A DNA stretch of 57,620 bases. It comes from a virus. How positions within the stretch are numbered: the first letter of the stretch is position 1; each line of letters opens with the position of its first letter. Under the pieces are notes generated by a model. That model did not search any database and was not told where the DNA came from. It saw nothing but the letters and a program-made list of their open reading frames with translations. The stretch is from positions 1 through 57,620 of the IMG/VR virus record IMGVR_UViG_3300031951_000180. The stretch is one strand, 5' to 3'. Shown one piece after another: positions 36,704-46,062 of the stretch. The translations under genes and the position numbers were made by a program.

Positions 36704-37126
36704 CTAGATTGCCTTCTGGTTTTCGGCCTTCGCTCTGGCCCTGCGGCAGGCAAGTTTGACAAGCTGCGCGGCCCCAAAGTCAGTCCACGGGAGCTTGGTG
36801 CGGCCATCCGCCCGCCGTTTGCCGTGCTCGTCACGCATGACGCCGAGAATCTCTGCGAGGCCGGCGGCGGACTCGCACCAGTCGGGGCCGAGATGATTCA
36901 TTTTCGCCGCCATTGAATTGCACTCACAACCCGGCGTCGCCGTAATTCCGAGCCATTCTTCAAGAAGAGACTTGAGTTCGGTGCCTGGGCCGGGTTGGGC
37001 GAAGAAAGCACGATGCTCTCCGCAACCAGCCACTGGCGGCGTCTCGCTCCATTTGGTCGCGTGTCGGCCGCACGCGGTGCATTTCCATGCACCGCCATTG
37101 TCAACAAACGCACAAAGCTTGCTCAT
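36704..37126 (-). CDS. Cysteine-rich putative zinc-binding protein (140 aa)
   Basis: Zinc-ribbon-like CTAC at residues 16-19 with later C and H residues, then the region GTELKSLLEEWLGITATPGCECNSMAAKMNHLGPDWCES, a pattern shared by hypothetical proteins in tail gene regions of phages. Coupled to the upstream gene by ATGA. May aid fibre assembly; inferred. Confidence 0.7.
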   Translation of the reverse strand: MSKLCAFVDNGGAWKCTACGRHATKWSETPPVAGCGEHRAFFAQPGPGTELKSLLEEWLGITATPGCECNSMAAKMNHLGPDWCESAAGLAEILGVMRDEHGKRRADGRTKLPWTDFGAAQLVKLACRRARAKAENQKAI

Positions 37127-37674
37127 GGCAGTTTGATTTCATAAGTCGCCGTGAATGGGACGCAGTTTGCTGGGGTAACTGTTCCCGTGATCGGAAAGGC
37201 GCGCGAACACAGCGCTGACGCCGGAAATGACCCGACTGACCGCCCTCCGGTGACCTCGCCTCCGAAGATCGAGTCTTGTGGGATGTAGTCGGCAACAGCA
37301 ATACTTACAGATACTCCTGGCCCGCTTATTATGAGCAATATGATGAGCTTGTAGGCGCAGCCGACGAAGCAAAAGTTATCAAAGAGCACGCACGGAGCTA
37401 GCGGCGGTTCGTTCGGAAAAAATCCCTTTGTATATACGGAGCACCCAGTTTCATCGACCGGAATAATGTAGTCGCCAACCGGATTTAGACTTATGCTGCC
37501 AAAACCGTAGCTAAATGTTTTTATCGAAAACAACAGCTCACTAGGCAGGCCAACCCCTGGCAGCGAAAACCTGTCGCACGATTTCGGGCATGGTCGGCAG
37601 CAGCAAGCATCTCCGACACTAAGCCTTCCAGGCTCTCGCACCAGAAGACCATTCCCTTTTACCGCAAGCCCCAT
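37123..37674 (-). CDS. Cysteine-rich structural protein (183 aa)
   Basis: A Cys cluster CCCRPCPKSC near residues 24-33 and further Cys pairs, within a beta-rich chain (FSIKTFSYGFGSISLNPVGDYIIPVDETG). No family recognised. Its position among tail-tip genes suggests a minor tail protein. It has lower GC and less biased codons than its neighbours, as seen by eye. Confidence 0.65.
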   Translation of the reverse strand: MGLAVKGNGLLVREPGRLSVGDACCCRPCPKSCDRFSLPGVGLPSELLFSIKTFSYGFGSISLNPVGDYIIPVDETGCSVYTKGFFPNEPPLAPCVLFDNFCFVGCAYKLIILLIISGPGVSVSIAVADYIPQDSIFGGEVTGGRSVGSFPASALCSRAFPITGTVTPANCVPFTATYEIKLP

Positions 37675-37687
37675 AAGTGCGCACCGA

Positions 37688-38272
37688 TTAAGAGCACGTT
37701 GTTATTGAGATGCTTAGAGAGCCACCAGTGCTGACGCCGAGCACCCTAACCAGCCGCGTGTCAAAGTTAAGCGACGCGGTGCCAAGGGTAGCGCCAACGA
37801 TCACGCCCTGTGGCGTCAGTGGAATAAAGCTGCCAAACGAAGTCGCTGTGCCGATGGCTGCAACCGGGATGGATACAAAGCTAAGGCCGCCTGTTGAGAG
37901 CGATGCCTGGTTGATGGCCGCCGCAGCGTTCCACTGCCACTGAACTAGGTGCCAATCCTTGCCATCCTTCGCAATCGCGCAGTCGCGCTCGCCGTTGTCT
38001 GGCAGACTCAGGAAGAGGTTTGTCGCAGCAACTGTGTTCGGTGTTGTGGTCTGGTACTTAAACTTCACCGACTTCGTGTCGCCCATGCTCCACGCGCCGG
38101 TGTATGTGCAGATGCGGAAAGACTTCCCGCCACCGCCACCCGGCATCATTTCCTGATGCACAACCTGCGACTTCACCCCACGCTCCCGATCCATCATCCC
38201 GTCAACCCGCGTGATCGTTTCACGCAGTTTGTCGCGGAGGCCGGGGCCGATGAAGTAGCGTTCTTGGGACAT
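37688..38272 (-). CDS. Structural protein (194 aa)
   Basis: An N-terminal helix (RDKLRETITRVDGMMDRERGVKSQ) is followed by a glycine-rich hinge (MPGGGGGKSFR) and beta-rich regions. No family recognised. Likely a tail-tip component from its position between two structural genes. Confidence 0.65.
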   Translation of the reverse strand: MSQERYFIGPGLRDKLRETITRVDGMMDRERGVKSQVVHQEMMPGGGGGKSFRICTYTGAWSMGDTKSVKFKYQTTTPNTVAATNLFLSLPDNGERDCAIAKDGKDWHLVQWQWNAAAAINQASLSTGGLSFVSIPVAAIGTATSFGSFIPLTPQGVIVGATLGTASLNFDTRLVRVLGVSTGGSLSISITTCS

Positions 38273-38280
38273 GGAGGGTA

Positions 38281-39402
38281 TTAGCCAAGCCTAAGATTCA
38301 GCGTCGTCTTAAAGTCGATCTCTTCAGTCACCTTGTATCGCTTTACGATGACTTTTGGGGTCGCGGTGCTTGACCTTGGCGTCCCGTCGTCATTCAGCGG
38401 GATCGGCTGGGCGCACGGCAACTGCGAAGCGCCGCCTGATTCATAGGAGTGAACAAGAATCATGCCGCGAACCTTGCGGTTATTGGTTCCTGGCGCGAGG
38501 CTGGGGTCGTCGGGCCAGTCTTTGATTTTGTAGTCCTCGTGCTCAAGCAGCAGGCTGCCAATCTCGTGAATGCCGCCGCCTAGGGCCTCGTCTTTGTTGA
38601 TGATGTTCAATCCAGTCTGCGGCACGGCGATATCCCATCCGATGTCGGCGGTCTGGTTGTCGCTTTCCCCCAGCCGAAGCCCGGCTATGCGGTTTAGCCG
38701 AAACGCAAACTCATAGCTGACAGCCCACCCGCGGTACAAGATGTCGCCGTACTGCTCAACGAACGGCCTAGCTTGAACGCTCCTCAGCATGACCGTCCTT
38801 CGCGGGCACGAGAGCGACCCGATGTCTATGACATTTTCGTTTGTTTTGCCGACGTGCATGACGTGCCTCGTCGGGTCAATCAGCTCCTGCTGCTCCACTG
38901 TAATCGTAACGACCGGCTCGAGCTTTGTGACGCCGTCGTACATATCGCCGCATGGATTTGCGGCAGGCTCCTCCGGCTCAAAGTCGCCGCCCTCATTAAC
39001 GACCTCTGCCCAGGAATACGCTGGCACCTCCACCATCGACGATGAAATTGACCAGTTTGCAGGCCGTATCTGAGGATTTGTCGATAGTCGCCCGCCACCA
39101 CCACCGCCGGAGCCACCGCCCTCGCCCCCCCACGCCACGTCGGCCGTGTAGGTGAACGTGGCGATGAGCACCATCCGGCTCTCGCCTTCGTACTGACCTT
39201 GAAAGTCGGTGCAGACGAGATACGTCTCCCTCGGGTGCGGCGACCCAGCTAGCACGTTGCACGCCGCTTGGAGATCGACGTATTCGCCTGGCGAACTGAG
39301 CAGAATGCGAAACACGCGGGTCAGCGACGCGCCTACGCCGCCTTCTGACGCCGTAAACTGGAACTGCTGCCCTGGTGTTATTTCGCTTACAAGACGCGGC
39401 AT
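38281..39402 (-). CDS. Tail-tip/distal tail-like protein (373 aa)
   Basis: Beta-rich N-terminal domain (EITPGQQFQFTASEGGVGASLTRVFRILLSS), a long glycine linker (GGEGGGSGGGGGG, about residues 91-105), and a C-terminal domain with ILYRGWAVSYEFAFRLNR. No specific family recognised. Location next to the tape measure suggests distal tail or tail-lysin-associated protein. Confidence 0.6.
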   Translation of the reverse strand: MPRLVSEITPGQQFQFTASEGGVGASLTRVFRILLSSPGEYVDLQAACNVLAGSPHPRETYLVCTDFQGQYEGESRMVLIATFTYTADVAWGGEGGGSGGGGGGRLSTNPQIRPANWSISSSMVEVPAYSWAEVVNEGGDFEPEEPAANPCGDMYDGVTKLEPVVTITVEQQELIDPTRHVMHVGKTNENVIDIGSLSCPRRTVMLRSVQARPFVEQYGDILYRGWAVSYEFAFRLNRIAGLRLGESDNQTADIGWDIAVPQTGLNIINKDEALGGGIHEIGSLLLEHEDYKIKDWPDDPSLAPGTNNRKVRGMILVHSYESGGASQLPCAQPIPLNDDGTPRSSTATPKVIVKRYKVTEEIDFKTTLNLRLG

Positions 39403-39407
39403 GGTGC

Positions 39408-39776
39408 CTACCCTTCCGTAATGTCAACGCGCAGGCGGGCGCCAGAAGAACCGATCGCTTGGTACGAAGAACCAGCCGACAGCCGCATGATTGCCGGCTC
39501 GCCGGCCCGCAGTGTCGCGAACGGGACGAATGAGCCACCTGCGGAGATTCCGATCTGAACCGTCGCTGACGCTGCCGTGGAAATGTTCCGCATGAACGCA
39601 ACGCCAGCCTGAGACAGGTTTGCCGTCGAGATGCTGACGGCTTCCGCCGAGAGCGTGTAGGTGTCGCTCTTTAGGCCAGAATTGCTCATCGACGCAGTGA
39701 CGCCGTTGGCCTGGATGTTGCTTGACAGGAAGTCCTTGGAAACATTCAGCGAAATGTTGTACGTGATGTCTGGCAT
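39408..39776 (-). CDS. Minor tail protein (122 aa)
   Basis: Beta-rich protein with DITYNISLNVSKDFLSSNIQANGVTASMSNSGLKSDTYTLSAEAVSISTANLSQAG, then GGSFVPFATLRAGEPAIMRLSAGSSYQAIGSSGARLRVDITEG. The second half has the look of phage tail or capsid-decoration domains. It lies directly after the tape measure. Confidence 0.65.
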   Translation of the reverse strand: MPDITYNISLNVSKDFLSSNIQANGVTASMSNSGLKSDTYTLSAEAVSISTANLSQAGVAFMRNISTAASATVQIGISAGGSFVPFATLRAGEPAIMRLSAGSSYQAIGSSGARLRVDITEG

Positions 39777-39785
39777 TGCATCTCC

Positions 39786-42700
39786 TTACTTGAGGTCTAC
39801 TACGACCCCCATCTTTTGCTCGACCTTAGTCATTACCTCAATGATCTTGATGAGGCTTTGGTTCTGCCTCTCAAGCTGGGCGATGTTGACGTTCCTCGCC
39901 GCATCGTCGCCACGAAGCAGTCGCGTCAACTCCCGTGACCCTTCGGCCTGGGAGACGTCGGCGACGTTGAGTGCCGCGCGGGACGGGCCTTGCGCGGCCG
40001 CGTTTTGGACGGCGTCGAAGAGTTCGGCGATGGCTGGGGCAAGCCCGCGGGCCGTGGCGCTTGCGGCTTCGCTCGCAGCGATTGTGAGCTGATCTAGGTT
40101 GATCGCGCCAGCGTCGAACGCCGCACTTAGGTCGTTGAGCGTTCTCTGGAGAGCCTCGCCTGCTTGCTGCGCTGGCGTGATCGCAGCCTCCATGCCACGG
40201 CGCACGGCGTCTTGGTTCTGGTTGAAGTCTTGGTTGCGAACGTCGTTTGCGTCCGCCTGCTGGCGAAGCCGCTGGACGTCGGGCGTCGCCTCTGCGAGCT
40301 GCCGCAGGCGGCGGCGGTTGCCTTCAAGCTCGGGCCGCAGGCGATCCTGCTCCTGGGCCTCGACCGGCGTGCGAGGCAGCTTCGCCAGCGTCGCCTCAAG
40401 CTCTTGAATGCGGCGGGCGAGGGCGGCCGCTTCCGGGTCGCCGCGGCCAGCGCGGGCCTGCCCCTCAAACTGCCTAATGATTCGCTGCTCTTCGGCAACG
40501 ATCCTCTGCCGCTCCTGCTCGGTTCGGCGAGCCTCCGCTTCGGCCTCCTGCTGCTGGCGGCGAGCTACCTGCGCCCTCGGATCGTTCGGGCCGAACTCTG
40601 CCTCGGCTGCATTCGCCGCCCGCCGCTGCGATACGGCTCGGCTGCTGGCCTCCTGCTCGACGGCGCGGGCGAGGTCGGTGGCCGCCGACTGCAAGGCGTC
40701 AAAGAAGGCCCGTGCCTGCTCGGCCGCCTGCTCAAGGATCACCTCGACGGCATTGACTTGCTGAAGCTTGTTGTTGAATTCCTCAAACGAGATCGCACCG
40801 CTGGACACGGCGTTCTCAAGTCGCTCAATCTGCTGCCTGAGAATCTGGCTCGCGGCGTCCACCTGTGAAACGCCGTCGATCCCCTGCGTCCTGTCTTGGA
40901 TGCGGTTTAGGCCGCCGACGATCGACTGGCTGCGTTCGGCCCCAAGCCTGGCCGATGCGTCGGCAAGCCGCGAAATCGTGTTCTCGATGACGGCGAGTTC
41001 GCGGGCGAGGCGGCTGACTTCAGCCTCGTCGCCACGGCGAGCCGCCGCGTTGATGTCTCGCTGCACAGTCTCGCGCGGGCCGCCTCGCCCAAGAAGCGCG
41101 CGCCGGGCGCCGTCGATGCCACCGCGACCCTGAATGAGAGCGTCGGCGTTCTCTGCGCCGCGCCGCTCGATATCGTCGATCTCGCGGCGCGCGGCGAGGT
41201 CGGCGGCGTTGCGTCGCTCGATGAGGCGGCGACGAGTGGCGGCGTTCTGCTCCGTCTCAAGCTGCCGATCAATCTCCGCGATCCGGCCGCGCTGCTGGGC
41301 GATCTGCGGGCTATTGGCCTCGATGGCGGCGCGGCGGCGCTCTTCTTGCTGCCGCTGGACGGCGTCGATCTGCTCCCGTTGCTGGCGCTCGTTCCTGAAC
41401 CGCTCCGGCTCGCCGGCCTCGGCGATTGACTTCGCCAGGTCGCGGTACACGTCGCGGAGTTGCTCGGCGAGTTGCCGCTGACGCTCCAGGGCGGAATTCG
41501 TCGAAGAGAGGGCGTCCTTCAGCTCCCGCTGCCGCTTCTCGGCGTCTTCGGTGACGCCACTCCACCTGATGATGGCGGCGACAAGCTGGGCGCCGATGGC
41601 GACTGAGATGCCCGTGATGAGGCCGGTCGTGCCGCCGAGCACGAAGCCGAGCTGCGAGATGTTATTGCCGGCAGCGCGGATGCGCTGGTCAAGGCCGCCT
41701 GTGACCGAGAAGAAGTCTTCAATGGCGAACGCTGCCTGCTGGACGCCGAGGCTCAAGTTGGCAAAGCCTTGGCGGCCGACGTCGCCAGCGCGAGCGACGG
41801 TTCGGCCAAGTGCTGCTGGACTCAAGCCACTGGCTACGGCGGTTGCTCGCGTCGCATCAGCGAGAAGCCGCTGGATTTGCAGGCGCGCTGCCTCAGTGTC
41901 AATGGTTCCTCGCCGCATCTGCTCTGAAATCACAGCGCCTAGCCGAGCGATAGCGGCCACGGCTGGGCCGCGGGCTTGCCCAGAAACCCTCGCCAGTTCG
42001 CCCTGAAGAATCTGAACCTGCGCCGTGTACCCGCGAAGTTGCTGCGTCTGAAGCGTGCCGATGATTGCGTCGCGACTGCCGAATGAGCGGCGGAAATTCA
42101 GCGCCTCGGATGCGCGGCCCGCTTCCCTAGTGAGTTGGAGCAATCGCTGGCGGGCAATGTCGATCGCGACGGCAGACTGGTTCGGCGCGGCGGCAAGCCT
42201 GCGGAATTCAGCCTCGGCAGACGCGATCGCTGGGATGAACTGCTGACGGAGGCCGGCAGGAAGTTGGTCGATCTGGCCTTTTACTGAAACGATGCCGGAG
42301 CGGAGTGCGTCAAGTTGGCGCTGCGGGTCATTGATGGCCGCACCCAAGTCGAATTGCGGCGGTATCGTTGGCGGCCCAAACGTGCCGGTGGCGTTTCCTG
42401 CCGTCGCGGAAGCTGCTGCGGCGTTTCCGGTGATCGTTCTTGCCCGCCCAGCCAGCGTCGTGATTGCCTGGTTGCGTAGCGTGCCTTCTGGGATGCTCGA
42501 CAAGGCGAGTATGTCGCCGCGCAGCCGCTGAAGCTCGTCTCCGAGGTCTACGCCAGCGAGCGTATTGCCGAGTTTTCTCACAGCCGCGTCGGCGTCTCGT
42601 GAGGCGACGGCGAGAAGCTGCATCGGGTCGCTCGGTTCGCCGATTGCGTCAGCGATCCCTGCCAGCTTCGCCTTAAATGAATCAAGGCGGCGGGAGGCGT

Positions 42701-43838
42701 CAGCGACGTCTACGTTGACCTGAATGGCCGTCTCGGCTGCCGACCGAAGCGCGGCGATCTTCTTCCTGGCCTCGTCAAGATTGCCGCTCGCGGCTGCGTC
42801 CAGAGCCTCGACAGCGAGCGGCTGAATCCTTGCGTTCTGAGCATTGGTTAGGCGATCGCGCAACGCAAGGACTCGCTGAAGCTCGTCTTGCATCTGCCTT
42901 GCGTTCTGGAAGTCACCAGTGATCCTAAACTCTTCCGCTGCCCTAATCTGAGCGATGGCTTCTTGAATAGTGTCAAGGTCTTTCTTCGCCTTCTCAGCGT
43001 CGATGAATAGCTGGTACTTCTGATTCAGCCTTGCGATGGTTCGCTCGAGTACGGCATTGAGCCTTTCGTAGTCCTGCTGCGCGGCCTGCGCCTCAGAGCC
43101 TCCGAACGCGCCTTTGACGCGGGCAGCGGCAGCTACGGCCAGCTCAGAGACGCGGTTGATCTGCGCCGTTAGTTGGGCAATCTGCGGATCGGACTCGATG
43201 ACTCGCTGAGGCAGGGCCACCGCTCGCTGGCCGGCAGTGGCCGCGGCGTTCAGATTCGCCGACAGCCTAGGGTCGCTGAATGCCAGCTCCCGCCCAGTGG
43301 GCAGTGCAGAAACCCTCTGCGACGCCTCGGCGAGCTGCCTAATCGAGGCTATGGTCTGATTGACCTGTGCCGTGACAGCGCGAAAGCCGGCCTCGCCGCC
43401 ATCAGTGGCCGTCTGAACGGTATCCCTGACGCGAATCAGTTCAGCCTGCGTCCGCGACAACGCGCTGCCAAACCCCTGCTGCACTGAAAGCGCCAAGCCG
43501 TCGAACTGCTTCGTCGCCGCTCCCAGCGGCGTCGCCAACTGTCTTGCCGCTAGGGCGAGCTGCTCAACCGTCCTAATCTGCTCCTTCAGTTCTGGCGTAT
43601 TGCCAAGGTTGAAGTCGGCTCGCCTTGACGCCTCCAGCGCCCGCTGGAGCTTCTGAAACGGCGTGAAGATGTTGTCGAACGACTTGCCGGCGTCCCGCGT
43701 CGCCTGCTCGATCGCGCGTCGCATCCCCTGTGCATAGGTCTGCGCTTCTTTGCCAGAGCGATTAAACGCCCGCGAAGCGTCAGCGGTATTCACCGTGACG
43801 ATCGCGGAAATCTTGCCGATGTAACCCCTACCGCTCAT
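39786..43838 (-). CDS. Tail tape measure protein (1350 aa)
   Basis: By far the longest gene, mostly helical coiled coil. A segment near residues 700-760 has AFAIEDFFSVTGGLDQRIRAAGNNISQLG and then a hydrophobic stretch (FVLGGTTGLITGISVAIGAQLVAAII), both typical of tape measure proteins. Its length would set tail length; about 1.35 k residues suggests a tail around 200 nm by the usual rule. Long Gln/Arg/Glu-rich repeats follow. Confidence 0.92.
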   Translation of the reverse strand: MSGRGYIGKISAIVTVNTADASRAFNRSGKEAQTYAQGMRRAIEQATRDAGKSFDNIFTPFQKLQRALEASRRADFNLGNTPELKEQIRTVEQLALAARQLATPLGAATKQFDGLALSVQQGFGSALSRTQAELIRVRDTVQTATDGGEAGFRAVTAQVNQTIASIRQLAEASQRVSALPTGRELAFSDPRLSANLNAAATAGQRAVALPQRVIESDPQIAQLTAQINRVSELAVAAAARVKGAFGGSEAQAAQQDYERLNAVLERTIARLNQKYQLFIDAEKAKKDLDTIQEAIAQIRAAEEFRITGDFQNARQMQDELQRVLALRDRLTNAQNARIQPLAVEALDAAASGNLDEARKKIAALRSAAETAIQVNVDVADASRRLDSFKAKLAGIADAIGEPSDPMQLLAVASRDADAAVRKLGNTLAGVDLGDELQRLRGDILALSSIPEGTLRNQAITTLAGRARTITGNAAAASATAGNATGTFGPPTIPPQFDLGAAINDPQRQLDALRSGIVSVKGQIDQLPAGLRQQFIPAIASAEAEFRRLAAAPNQSAVAIDIARQRLLQLTREAGRASEALNFRRSFGSRDAIIGTLQTQQLRGYTAQVQILQGELARVSGQARGPAVAAIARLGAVISEQMRRGTIDTEAARLQIQRLLADATRATAVASGLSPAALGRTVARAGDVGRQGFANLSLGVQQAAFAIEDFFSVTGGLDQRIRAAGNNISQLGFVLGGTTGLITGISVAIGAQLVAAIIRWSGVTEDAEKRQRELKDALSSTNSALERQRQLAEQLRDVYRDLAKSIAEAGEPERFRNERQQREQIDAVQRQQEERRRAAIEANSPQIAQQRGRIAEIDRQLETEQNAATRRRLIERRNAADLAARREIDDIERRGAENADALIQGRGGIDGARRALLGRGGPRETVQRDINAAARRGDEAEVSRLARELAVIENTISRLADASARLGAERSQSIVGGLNRIQDRTQGIDGVSQVDAASQILRQQIERLENAVSSGAISFEEFNNKLQQVNAVEVILEQAAEQARAFFDALQSAATDLARAVEQEASSRAVSQRRAANAAEAEFGPNDPRAQVARRQQQEAEAEARRTEQERQRIVAEEQRIIRQFEGQARAGRGDPEAAALARRIQELEATLAKLPRTPVEAQEQDRLRPELEGNRRRLRQLAEATPDVQRLRQQADANDVRNQDFNQNQDAVRRGMEAAITPAQQAGEALQRTLNDLSAAFDAGAINLDQLTIAASEAASATARGLAPAIAELFDAVQNAAAQGPSRAALNVADVSQAEGSRELTRLLRGDDAARNVNIAQLERQNQSLIKIIEVMTKVEQKMGVVVDLK

Positions 43839-43841
43839 TGC

Positions 43842-44151
43842 TCATCCTTGAGGCTGCTGGAGCTTCATCAGCTCGTTGAGCATTTCCGCCTGCGTCTGCT
43901 CCGCCTTCTTGCTCGCCGGAATAAAGACCTTTTCCTCCGGCAACTTCTTGTAGTTGCCGGAGGCCGCCATGATCGTTCTCGCCAACCTCGCCGTCTGCCA
44001 CCACGGGTCAGGGAGAGGCCACCGCTGGTCGAAGGCAATCCACTCGGACAGCTCCTCGGAATCCAGCGAATCAAGCAACTCCCTAACCGTCTTGCCCAGA
44101 GCCAGCGCTAACCTGAAGAGGAAGCGTCGCTCGGGGCGTTTTGCGAACCTT
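43842..44151 (-). CDS. Tail assembly chaperone GT extension (-1 frame)
   Basis: Open in the -1 frame from the slippery region near 44152-44156 to the stop at 43842. It begins GRFAKRPERRFLFRLALALGKTVRELLDSLDSEELSEWIAFDQRWPLPDPWW, which closely matches the T part of gpGT chaperones. Made only if ribosomes shift frame in the upstream G gene, giving a G-T fusion of about 211 residues that recruits the tape measure. It has no convincing start of its own (TTG 44078 has no SD). Confidence 0.75.
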
Positions 44152-44482
44152 CCCCCAAGGCATCAACTGCCTCCTGAGTGAAGGCGTTGAGTTTCCATGC
44201 CGCGTCGAACACGCGATTGATCTCGACACTCGACCGCTCGCCCAGCGCGTCCATATCGGAGTCGGCGAGGATCGGCTTCCCCTCCTCGTCGCAGAGCGTA
44301 AGCACGAGGAACCGCAGGCGGAAGTTCTTCATCTTCTCCTGCGAATACGCCTCCTCGAACTGCTCGCGGGCCTTGCCGCTGATGACGCGGAGGTAGTACG
44401 TCCCGCCCCAGGCGGGGATGTCGATCGCCTCGACCTTGATGTCGTTGGCGTTCAGAAGCCGCTTACGAAGATCAACTGCCAT
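44108..44482 (-). CDS. Tail assembly chaperone G (124 aa)
   Basis: Located between tail-tube and tape-measure genes as expected. VEAIDIPAWGGTYYLRVISGKAREQFEEAY and LRFLVLTLCDEEGKPILADSDMDALGERSSVEINRVFDAAWKLNAFT fit the gpG family of tail chaperones. Translation usually ends at 44108; a -1 shift near codon 109 produces the longer GT protein. Confidence 0.85.
   Translation of the reverse strand: MAVDLRKRLLNANDIKVEAIDIPAWGGTYYLRVISGKAREQFEEAYSQEKMKNFRLRFLVLTLCDEEGKPILADSDMDALGERSSVEINRVFDAAWKLNAFTQEAVDALGEGSQNAPSDASSSG
44150..44158 (-). promoter_or_regulatory. Putative -1 frameshift slippery site
   Basis: Minus strand TTGGGGGAA (0-frame TTG GGG GAA). GGG in the P site can re-pair as GGG after a -1 slip. 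The -1 frame is open from here to 43842. It is not an ideal X-XXY-YYZ heptamer. Confidence 0.55.
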
Positions 44483-44492
44483 TTACTTGCTC

Positions 44493-44852
44493 CTACGCGA
44501 AGTCCGTTGGTTTCAGTTTGAATCTCAATCGCAGCAGCTCGCCAACGCGACCCTCTGCTGACGCGGATTCACAAATCACGTTCCTCGTGACAGTTCCGAG
44601 AGGCGTGGCAAACACTGCTGCGCCAGCGACTCCGATAAAAGTTTTTGGGTCAGCGAATCCAAATGCTTCGACGTCGATGCTTCCCGTGTCCGTGTATCCA
44701 CCCGTAGCAACCAGCACCCTGTGGCTCACAGGAGCACCGCCTGGCGTCATATCAACGATCTCGGCTGTCGGCCCCTCGACGGACACTGATGTCACGTCGA
44801 AGGTTGTTCCGGCGAAGCTAAATGTCGAGTTGTGCGACAGTGAGAACGGCAT
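44493..44852 (-). CDS. Tail-tube-like protein C (119 aa)
   Basis: The N-terminus FSLSHNSTFSFAGTTFDVTSVSVEGP resembles the next two genes (both MAGVSxQGxxFSFGG...). The beta-rich chain (VDMTPGGAPVSHRVLVATGGYTDTGSIDVEAFGF) fits a small tail-tube or tail-decoration fold. One of three tandem paralogues. Confidence 0.7.
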   Translation of the reverse strand: MPFSLSHNSTFSFAGTTFDVTSVSVEGPTAEIVDMTPGGAPVSHRVLVATGGYTDTGSIDVEAFGFADPKTFIGVAGAAVFATPLGTVTRNVICESASAEGRVGELLRLRFKLKPTDFA

Positions 44853-44856
44853 TCGG

Positions 44857-45264
44857 TCAAATCCTCAACCTGAATGACGCCGTGCCGCGGACTACGTCTC
44901 CCGTTTGCGCGATAATTGAAGACCCAGTGCAGGTCGCCGCCCCAGACACAGAAATCCGCCCGGTGACAGAAATAGAGCCGGACGTTCCGGCTGGCGGCGC
45001 GGTCTGCCCAATAAACTCAACGTCCACCGTCTTGGTGCGATCCTCGCCGCCGCCGCCTTGGCCGGTCGGGTCAGGGAACCAGAGCGGGATATACGGTTCG
45101 TAGAAATTGGGGTTCGACGCCAGCGTGGCAGCCGACACTCGCTGCCGTTGCAGCGAGCCGCCACTGCCGCCGCCACTGAACCCGTCGTTGACGGTGATGC
45201 TCGTCGCCGTATAGACGGCGCCGCCGAACGAGAAGTAGGTGCCTTGCGACGATACTCCAGCCAT
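44857..45264 (-). CDS. Tail-tube-like protein B (135 aa)
   Basis: Begins MAGVSSQGTYFSFGGAVYTATSITVND, nearly the same start as its neighbour, followed by a Gly/Ser-rich insert (FSGGGSGGSLQRQRV) and an aromatic loop (NPNFYEPYIPLWFPDP) absent from the others. TKTVDVEFIGQTAPPAGTSGSISVTGRI aligns with the beta core of A and C. Possibly a decorated tail-tube subunit. Confidence 0.7.
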   Translation of the reverse strand: MAGVSSQGTYFSFGGAVYTATSITVNDGFSGGGSGGSLQRQRVSAATLASNPNFYEPYIPLWFPDPTGQGGGGEDRTKTVDVEFIGQTAPPAGTSGSISVTGRISVSGAATCTGSSIIAQTGDVVRGTASFRLRI

Positions 45265-45267
45265 CGC

Positions 45268-45603
45268 TTACGCGACGCGGAAGGTCGCACTCCCGCTGAT
45301 GAGGGCGCCGACGGAGCCGCCGATCGAGGCCGACGCGATGGTCGCAGAGCCGCTGAACGCCACCGGGCCTGAGATCGACAGGGTGCCTGAGGTGCCAGCC
45401 GTGAGCACGTTCGTCGAGATGTAGTCGCAGGTGACTTCGCGGTCGGTGGCGAAGCCGCCGACGAACTCCCGGCGGCCGTTTGGCGCGATGCCGAGGTGCG
45501 AGCCGTCGATGAGGTCTTGCGTGTCATTGACCTGAAACGAGGTGACGGTGAGATTGCTGCCACCGAACGAGAACGTCAGTCCCTGTGCTGAAACGCCGGC
45601 CAT
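45268..45603 (-). CDS. Tail-tube-like protein A (111 aa)
   Basis: Begins MAGVSAQGLTFSFGGSNLTVTSFQVND. DGSHLGIAPNGRREFVGGFATDREVTCDYIST is reminiscent of the small tail-tube family found before tail chaperones. It is the shortest and simplest of the three paralogues, so a good candidate for the main tube subunit. Confidence 0.75.
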   Translation of the reverse strand: MAGVSAQGLTFSFGGSNLTVTSFQVNDTQDLIDGSHLGIAPNGRREFVGGFATDREVTCDYISTNVLTAGTSGTLSISGPVAFSGSATIASASIGGSVGALISGSATFRVA

Positions 45604-45630
45604 ATGTGTTGCGCCTCCTTGCGCCAGTTA

Positions 45631-46062
45631 CTAAGTGGCAGATTCCTGCCACCTAATCTGATACAGTTGCCTCACCTCGTAGGCCGGCGGCAGTTGCGCC
45701 CCAGCCACGGTCGGGTCGAGGAAGTCGTCGGTTTCCGACACCAACCTCATATCCTCAATAGTAGCATTTGCGAGTGTGCCGGTGTGGCCGTCGAGGGCCA
45801 GCCGCACCTCGTCGCCAAGCTCCCTGACTCCGTCATACGTCAGCGCCCACGACGAAATCTGGAGGCTAACCAGCGGCATGAACATCGGCCCCGACAGCGA
45901 CGACTCCCGCGTGATATTCGACCGCTTGTAAACGATGAACGGCAGGCTGGCGACGGGCTTCGCCGGCACGGCGATGGGGTAGACCTGAAAGCCCACCAGC
46001 CGCACGACGCCAGGCGTGGAGATGAGCTTCAGGTAGACGTGCTTTTCGGGTGAGATGAGCAT
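45631..46062 (-). CDS. Tail terminator/completion protein, DUF3168-like (143 aa)
   Basis: The sequence YPIAVPAKPVASLPFIVYKRSN, VSLQISSWALTYDGVRELGDEVRLALDGHTG matches the DUF3168 tail-completion family (gpU-like fold). It caps the tail at its head-proximal end. Positioned between the HK97 gp10-like protein and the tail-tube genes, as expected. Confidence 0.85.
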   Translation of the reverse strand: MLISPEKHVYLKLISTPGVVRLVGFQVYPIAVPAKPVASLPFIVYKRSNITRESSLSGPMFMPLVSLQISSWALTYDGVRELGDEVRLALDGHTGTLANATIEDMRLVSETDDFLDPTVAGAQLPPAYEVRQLYQIRWQESAT

